Shown here one piece after another: positions 7,553 to 10,747 of a stretch of 10,747 nucleotides of DNA. The position numbers and the translations under genes were made by a program. Location: assembly GCA_001626655.1 (NCBI GenBank), contig LUOC01000191.1, positions 1-10,747 of the forward strand, read 5' to 3'. The DNA is from Fidelibacterota bacterium REDSEA-S14_B6 (GTDB lineage: Bacteria; Fidelibacterota; Marinisomatia; Marinisomatales; S15-B10). Each line of letters begins with the position of its first letter. Within the stretch, counting starts at the first letter, position 1. Below the pieces are notes generated by a model, which saw nothing but the letters and a program-made list of their open reading frames with translations, did not search any database and was not told where the DNA came from.

Positions 7553-8263
7553 TCATTTCAATAATTCTTCCTGATATCGTTCCCACAGATCAGGCCTGAT
7601 CTTTCTTGTTCGAGTCTCCCGCTGTTCCTGCCGCCATGCGTCGATCTTGGCGTGGTGGCCGCTCATGAGAACTTCCGGAACTTTCATCCCTTCGACCTCT
7701 TCAGGCCGAGTGTAGTGGGGATGGTCAAGGAGCTCGTGCGTGAATGAATCGGTCCTTGCCGACTCCTCATCGCCGAGTACGCCGGGGATCAGCCGCACCA
7801 CAGAATCGAGGATCACCATACTCGGGAGTTCCCCGCCGGTCACAACATAGTCGCCTATGGAAATCTCGTCCGTCACCACCGATTCCCTCACCCGTTCATC
7901 GATACCTTTATAGTGGCCGCAGATAAATACGACTCCCTCCGATTCAGCAAGATCGCGGGAAGTCTCCTGCGTCAGCACCGGCGCCTGAGGGGAAGGAAAG
8001 ACGACTCGCAGTTCTCCTTCACCGTCATAAATCTCTTTCACCCGACCCATCGCTCTCAGGATCGGTTCCGCAAGCATCACCATCCCTGTCCCGCCACCGA
8101 ATGGATAGTCATCAATCTGGCGGTATTTCCCTTCGGCAAACTCCCTGAGATCAATGATGTGATAATCGACAATCCCCTTCTCGCCGCCGGCGCGGCGGAG
8201 AATGCTTTCACCGATCACCGCCTCGGGAATGGAAGGAAAAGGTGTAATAATGAAAACCTGCAT
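7553..8263 (-). CDS. trmD: tRNA (guanine37-N1)-methyltransferase TrmD
   Basis: TrmD transfers methyl from S-adenosylmethionine to N1 of G37 in tRNAs with a G at position 36, preventing +1 frameshifting. From the start used here it has 236 residues. Visible signatures are YPFGGGTGMVM (53-63), the CGHYKGIDERV motif (115-125), the knot segment SIGDYVVTGGELPSM (135-149), and TDSFTHELLDHPHYTRP (171-187), which contains the catalytic Asp (D172). VPEVLMSGHHAKI follows, with the tRNA-contact region at the C-terminus. I chose ATG at 8263 rather than the GTG one codon upstream, because GGAG lies 5 nt before the ATG and the ATG overlaps the rimM stop as TGATG. All core motifs are intact. Confidence 0.97.
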   Translation of the reverse strand: MQVFIITPFPSIPEAVIGESILRRAGGEKGIVDYHIIDLREFAEGKYRQIDDYPFGGGTGMVMLAEPILRAMGRVKEIYDGEGELRVVFPSPQAPVLTQETSRDLAESEGVVFICGHYKGIDERVRESVVTDEISIGDYVVTGGELPSMVILDSVVRLIPGVLGDEESARTDSFTHELLDHPHYTRPEEVEGMKVPEVLMSGHHAKIDAWRQEQRETRTRKIRPDLWERYQEELLK

Positions 8264-8760
8264 CACAGCTCCAGAAGCCCCTCCATGGGGGTGATGGTTA
8301 TTGTTTCGGAGTCGAAGTTGATCTGCCGGACAATCTCCGGCACGGCGGGAATGAGAATCTCTTTTTTCCCTGAATCGATGGCGTAGACGTCCTGGCCCGG
8401 CATTTGCATAATGTCTGTAAGAACCCCCACTGGTTCGCCTTCAGCAGTGACCACAAGAAAACCGATCACATCCTCCGGGAGCACCTCATCGTCATCGGCC
8501 GGCGCAAAGATCAGTTTCCCCACAAGTTCTTCGGCGTCTTCGCGACTGATGTTCCCGTCAACACTGTAGCGGATAAACTTTCCGCTCTTCGCCACAGGCG
8601 AAAGGCGGAGAGACTCCGCGGCGCTTGCATCTTCGCCCACAAGGAGGAAATCGGTTTCGGCATAATCTTCGAAGCGGGCGTCGAGAGGGTACACTTTCAC
8701 GTCCCCTTTCAGGCCGACCGCCTTTACCACCTTCGCCGCTGGCTTAAGCCTTTTCGCCAT
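8263..8760 (-). CDS. rimM: Ribosome maturation factor RimM
   Basis: RimM helps mature the 30S head domain during 16S rRNA processing and contacts S19. The protein is 165 residues, close to the family norm. The N-terminal beta-barrel domain (residues 1 to about 85) carries the family signature near VVKAVGLKGDVKVYPL. The PRC-barrel domain (about 97-165) contains GEPVGVLTDIMQMPGQDVYAI and the characteristic 'EILIPAVPEIVRQINF' stretch. The ATG overlaps the khpA stop (TAATG), with a GAGG 8 nt upstream inside khpA. Its TGA stop overlaps the trmD ATG (TGATG). This tight coupling is typical of the rimM-trmD pair. Confidence 0.96.
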   Translation of the reverse strand: MAKRLKPAAKVVKAVGLKGDVKVYPLDARFEDYAETDFLLVGEDASAAESLRLSPVAKSGKFIRYSVDGNISREDAEELVGKLIFAPADDDEVLPEDVIGFLVVTAEGEPVGVLTDIMQMPGQDVYAIDSGKKEILIPAVPEIVRQINFDSETITITPMEGLLEL

Positions 8761-8999
8761 TATCTGTCCTCGATGATCTCCATGACGGCGCGCTTGCCGC
8801 CTTCTTTTGCGGTAATGGCGGAAACTATAGTTCGGAGCGCAGTGGCGGTCCGGCCGTGGCGGCCGATCACCTTCCCCACATCTCCATCACCAACCCTCAG
8901 TTCATAAACCACCGTGCTCTCCATCTCCACTTCAGTTACGGACACTTCTTTCGGTTCGTCCACCAGTTCCCTGACGATTTGATCCAACAGCTCCTTCAT
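8760..8999 (-). CDS. khpA: KhpA-type KH-domain RNA-binding protein
   Basis: This is a 79-residue single KH domain protein of the KhpA/YlqC family. These proteins bind RNA and often pair with KhpB. The KH core is V-G-K-V-I-G-R-H-G-R-T, with the GxxG loop as GRHG at residues 46-49, flanked by the usual helices (ALRTIVSAITAKEGGKR). Length is normal for the family. The ATG start has a perfect AAGGAGG Shine-Dalgarno 5 nt upstream (9005-9011). A 56-nt gap separates it from rpsP, the largest gap in the operon, and I see no terminator there. Its stop overlaps the rimM start as TAATG. The position between rpsP and rimM is the conserved one for this gene, which supports a role tied to ribosome or RNA metabolism. 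Confidence 0.95.
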   Translation of the reverse strand: MKELLDQIVRELVDEPKEVSVTEVEMESTVVYELRVGDGDVGKVIGRHGRTATALRTIVSAITAKEGGKRAVMEIIEDR

Positions 9000-9055
9000 G
9001 ACAGCCTCCTTGATCAGTCCCAGCCAACTGTCTCACCCAAATACGTTTCATCTGA

Positions 9056-10180
9056 CTATTCTTTTTCACTTTCAGTTTCATTCTCTTCGGAAGCTTCCTC
9101 TTCTGCAGGCGCTTCTTCGGCTTTCTCCTCCTCCGCGGTAGCCTCTTCTTCCACTTTTTCTTCCTCAGCGTCCTTCGCGTCCTCTGCGGTTGCCTTTTCT
9201 TCAGACTTGGCTTCGACTGGCTCGGGCTCACCCTCTTCCGTGGTTTCCTCGTCAGCAGCCTCCTCTTCTGCCTTCTCCTCCTCTGCATCCTCCGCACTCT
9301 CTGCGGTAGCCTCTTCTTCTGGCTCGGCTTCGACGGGCTCAGCCTGACTTTCTTCAGCGGCCTCTTCTTCAGCCGGTTCTTCCGCAGCTTCCTCTTCAGC
9401 ACTCTCAGACTCTTCAGATTCCGCTTCTTCAGCTGGAGCCTCTTCTTCCGTGGTCTCCTCTTCTACCGGTTCCTCAGCAGCTTCCTCCTCCTCACTCCCG
9501 GGCTCATCCGTAGCCTCCTCTTCCTCCGCTGGAGCATCCTCGGCTTCTGCAGCTTCTTCTTCAGCAGCCTCTGCCTCCGCCGGTTCCTCAGCAGCTTCCT
9601 CCTCCGCGCTCTCTGCGCCTTCTGCGGTTACTTCTTCAGCTTTCTCCTCCTCGGTGTCCCCTGCGTCCTCGGCGGTAGCCTCTTCTTCAACATCGGCTTC
9701 GACCGGCTCAGCCTGACTCTCTTCTGGTTCCCCGGCGTCCTCCGCGGCCTCTGCGGTAACCTCTTCTTCCTCTGCGGTCTCCGCTTCAGCTTTTTTCTTC
9801 GCCGCCTCCTCAGCCTTCTTCTGGGCCGCTCTTTCCACCTTCGCCTTCAACCGCTCATCCCGGTCAAGGCTCCATTTCTGAATCTCGTAATCGATCGCTT
9901 TGTCGTCCAACCCCTGCTTCTTGAGGTGCATCCTGTAGAGGACACCTTCCTTCTTCAGGAGGTTCCGGACCGTATCAGAGGGTTGGGCCCCCTTCTCGAT
10001 CCACTCCACGATCCTTTCGATGTTCAGCTCATAATTCTTCTCAACCTGCTGGATGGGATTGTACCACCCCAACTCTTCGATCGGTTTGCCGTCCCTCCGT
10101 TTCCGGGAATCGATGGCCACCACTCTGTAAAATGGTCTGTTGCGTCTCCCCAGTCTCTTCATTCGTATCTTAACAGCCAA
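9056..10180 (-). CDS. rpsP: 30S ribosomal protein S16 with a very long acidic C-terminal extension
   Basis: S16 is a small-subunit protein that binds 16S rRNA early in assembly. Residues 1 to about 82 are a full S16 core: AVKIRMKRLGRRNRPFYRVVAIDSR at the N-terminus (shown here as AVKIRMKRLG plus RRNRPFYRVV), then the GWYNP turn, then the helix around GAQPSDTVRNLLKK. Residues about 86-130 form a charged helical linker (DDKAIDYEIQKWSLDRDER, then Lys/Ala-rich). Residues 131-374 are low complexity and contain only A, E, T, V, D, G, P, S, Q, K and N. No aromatic, Arg, Cys, His, Ile, Leu or Met residue occurs there. Ordinary S16 is about 80-90 residues, and extended forms in some FCB bacteria are usually far shorter than this 374. 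The start is TTG at 10180. The gene leads the rpsP-khpA-rimM-trmD-rplS operon. The tail is an uninterrupted frame in register with the core, ending at TAG. Tail function is unknown; it is presumably disordered or helical and solvent-exposed. Confidence 0.95.
   Translation of the reverse strand: MAVKIRMKRLGRRNRPFYRVVAIDSRKRRDGKPIEELGWYNPIQQVEKNYELNIERIVEWIEKGAQPSDTVRNLLKKEGVLYRMHLKKQGLDDKAIDYEIQKWSLDRDERLKAKVERAAQKKAEEAAKKKAEAETAEEEEVTAEAAEDAGEPEESQAEPVEADVEEEATAEDAGDTEEEKAEEVTAEGAESAEEEAAEEPAEAEAAEEEAAEAEDAPAEEEEATDEPGSEEEEAAEEPVEEETTEEEAPAEEAESEESESAEEEAAEEPAEEEAAEESQAEPVEAEPEEEATAESAEDAEEEKAEEEAADEETTEEGEPEPVEAKSEEKATAEDAKDAEEEKVEEEATAEEEKAEEAPAEEEASEENETESEKE
9059..9790 (-). repeat. Glu/Ala-rich low-complexity repeat region inside rpsP
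   Basis: This codes residues 131-374 of S16. Three copies of an imperfect unit of about 30 residues are visible, at residues 154-183, 277-306 and 316-345 (nt 9721-9632, 9352-9263 and 9235-9146). They share the pattern E-x-x-x-EPVEA-x-x-EE-x-ATAE-x-A-x-D-x-EEEK-x-EE. A second duplicated block, ESAEEEAAEEPAE, occurs at residues 190-202 and 259-271. On the plus strand the region is strongly pyrimidine-rich (repeated TCTTC and CCTC). Such DNA is prone to slippage and to mis-assembly, so the exact copy number should be treated with caution. Confidence 0.85.
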
Positions 10181-10186
10181 AATGGT

Positions 10187-10193
10187 CTCCTTT
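10187..10193 (-). promoter_or_regulatory. Strong Shine-Dalgarno fixing a TTG start for rpsP
   Basis: The minus strand reads AAAGGAG, then 6 nt (ACCATT), then TTG GCT GTT AAG. No ATG or GTG is available at that spacing. The next ATG, at 10163 (codon 7), would remove the conserved S16 N-terminus (AVKIR). The ribosome binding site therefore decides for the rare TTG start. Confidence 0.75.
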
Positions 10194-10276
10194 GGTTAGT
10201 CTGTCTGTTCGCGCGAAAACCGTCTGTATCGATTTGATTACAGCACAGAAATTTAGCTCTTTTGTGAGAAGGGGTG

Positions 10277-10310
10277 AAAAGAAAAAAGAAGCTGTCATAT
10301 AGACTGCCTC
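10277..10310 (-). terminator. Rho-independent terminator after the SDR gene
   Basis: On the minus strand GAGGCAGTC (10310-10302) pairs with GACAGCTTC (10296-10288) around a TATAT loop. There is one A-A mismatch and one G-U pair. The stem is followed directly by TTTTTTCTTTT (10287-10277). It lies about 80 nt past the SDR stop codon and about 100 nt before rpsP. It therefore separates the SDR transcript from the ribosomal operon and implies that the rpsP promoter lies between about 10276 and 10194. I could not identify convincing -35/-10 boxes in that interval. Confidence 0.7.
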
Positions 10311-10391
10311 ACGGAAGGATTGCCGACTTTTTCTACTCTAACGATTTCAGAGTCTCGGCACGTCCCGCAAAGCACTTCGCGGTAAGCGCCC

Positions 10392-10747
10392 CTAGAAATC
10401 TCCCCCCACCTGCCGGAGATCGATCTCCTCAATGACAGACCGCCCTTTCTGCGCTACGGCGCTCCAGATCGCCTCCACGACATTTTCAACGGTCACCATC
10501 TGATCCCGGGGAAAGTCAAAGTCAAACTTGTCCCACCAGGAGGAGTCCACCGAACCGGGGAAAACGGAGGTTACTTTCACATTCGATTTTCTCAGCTCGA
10601 TCCGCACCGTATCTGCCAATCCTTTTAGGCCGTACTTGCTGGCGGAGTAGCCACTGCCCCACGACAGAGCGCGCTTTCCGGAGAGAGAATTGATATAGAC
10701 AATGTGGCCGGCTTTAGCATTTTTCATCAACTTCACCGCCTCCCGGG
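10392..10747 (-). CDS. SDR-family NAD(P)-dependent oxidoreductase, C-terminal part
   Basis: The frame is open to the right edge of the window, so the N-terminal Rossmann glycine motif and cofactor-binding strand are outside it. The visible part has the classical short-chain dehydrogenase active site: a serine strand (HIVYINSLSGK) followed by the Y-x-x-x-K motif in GYSASKYGLKGL. Next come the 'VTSVFPGSVDSSWW' segment, which follows the usual P-G post-catalytic motif, and a C-terminal helix. It ends at a TAG stop. The GTG at 10736 is internal, because the frame continues upstream as R-E-A-V-K. These features resemble the general 'YdfG/sepiapterin-reductase-like' classical SDRs. Substrate cannot be told from sequence. 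A terminator lies downstream, so it is probably not cotranscribed with rpsP. The family call is secure and the exact function is unknown. Confidence 0.88.
   Translation of the reverse strand, partial: REAVKLMKNAKAGHIVYINSLSGKRALSWGSGYSASKYGLKGLADTVRIELRKSNVKVTSVFPGSVDSSWWDKFDFDFPRDQMVTVENVVEAIWSAVAQKGRSVIEEIDLRQVGGDF

Noticed and set aside
8932..9402. Lys/Arg-rich open frame on the minus strand
   Set aside because: It is an alternate frame of the same low-complexity S16 tail, running into khpA. The composition follows from reading GAG/GAA/GCN codons out of register.
9450..9716. Serine-rich open frame on the plus strand
   Set aside because: It is the antisense shadow of the Glu/Ala codons of the S16 tail, has no ribosome binding site and no family features. 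The same holds for the Ser-rich frame at 8856-9347.
10181..10276. Promoter boxes for the rpsP operon
   Set aside because: TGTAAT and GATACA resemble -10 hexamers, but neither has a convincing -35 partner at normal spacing, and the promoter consensus of this lineage is unknown.
10364..10382. Small hairpin (GCGAAG with CTTTGC) just after the SDR stop
   Set aside because: The loop would be only two bases and no T-run follows. The better terminator is at 10277-10310.

Overview
The window reads as a bacterial chromosome segment of moderately high GC. All supported genes lie on the minus strand, so the order below runs from the right end to the left end. No tRNA, rRNA, CRISPR array, insertion sequence or phage gene is visible. 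The ribosomal protein S16, with an extended C-terminus, and the general sequence style suggest a member of the FCB superphylum or a related uncultured lineage (Marinimicrobia-like). That placement is from memory of family style and is not firm.

Right part (about 10747-7201): the 3' end of a short-chain dehydrogenase gene enters from the right edge and is closed by a good rho-independent terminator. A compact translation operon follows: rpsP (S16), khpA (KH-domain RNA-binding protein), rimM (30S maturation factor), trmD (tRNA m1G37 methyltransferase) and rplS (L19). Apart from the rpsP-khpA gap, the genes overlap or nearly touch. S16 is highly unusual: after a normal S16 core and a charged helical linker it carries about 244 residues of Ala/Glu-rich acidic low complexity with internal repeats. 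rpsP also starts at TTG, behind a strong Shine-Dalgarno sequence.

Middle (about 7134-5971): a 12-helix major facilitator transporter, resembling the fosmidomycin-resistance-like group, sits between the translation operon and the selenium genes.

Left part (5854-1): selA and selB, which make and deliver selenocysteine, are followed by mutS and the 5' end of a gene for an exported protein. selA/selB and selB/mutS each overlap by 4 nt, and mutS overlaps the exported-protein gene by 11 nt, so the four form one tightly packed, probably translationally coupled unit. mutS is broken: its two halves are well conserved but lie in different frames, and about 35-45 codons of the core/lever region are missing at the junction. 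This is either a recent inactivating deletion or an assembly error.

Most of the window is housekeeping. The points worth a second look are the S16 acidic tail, the broken mutS coupled to selAB, and a heptamer DNA repeat that falls in the signal-peptide region of the leftmost gene.
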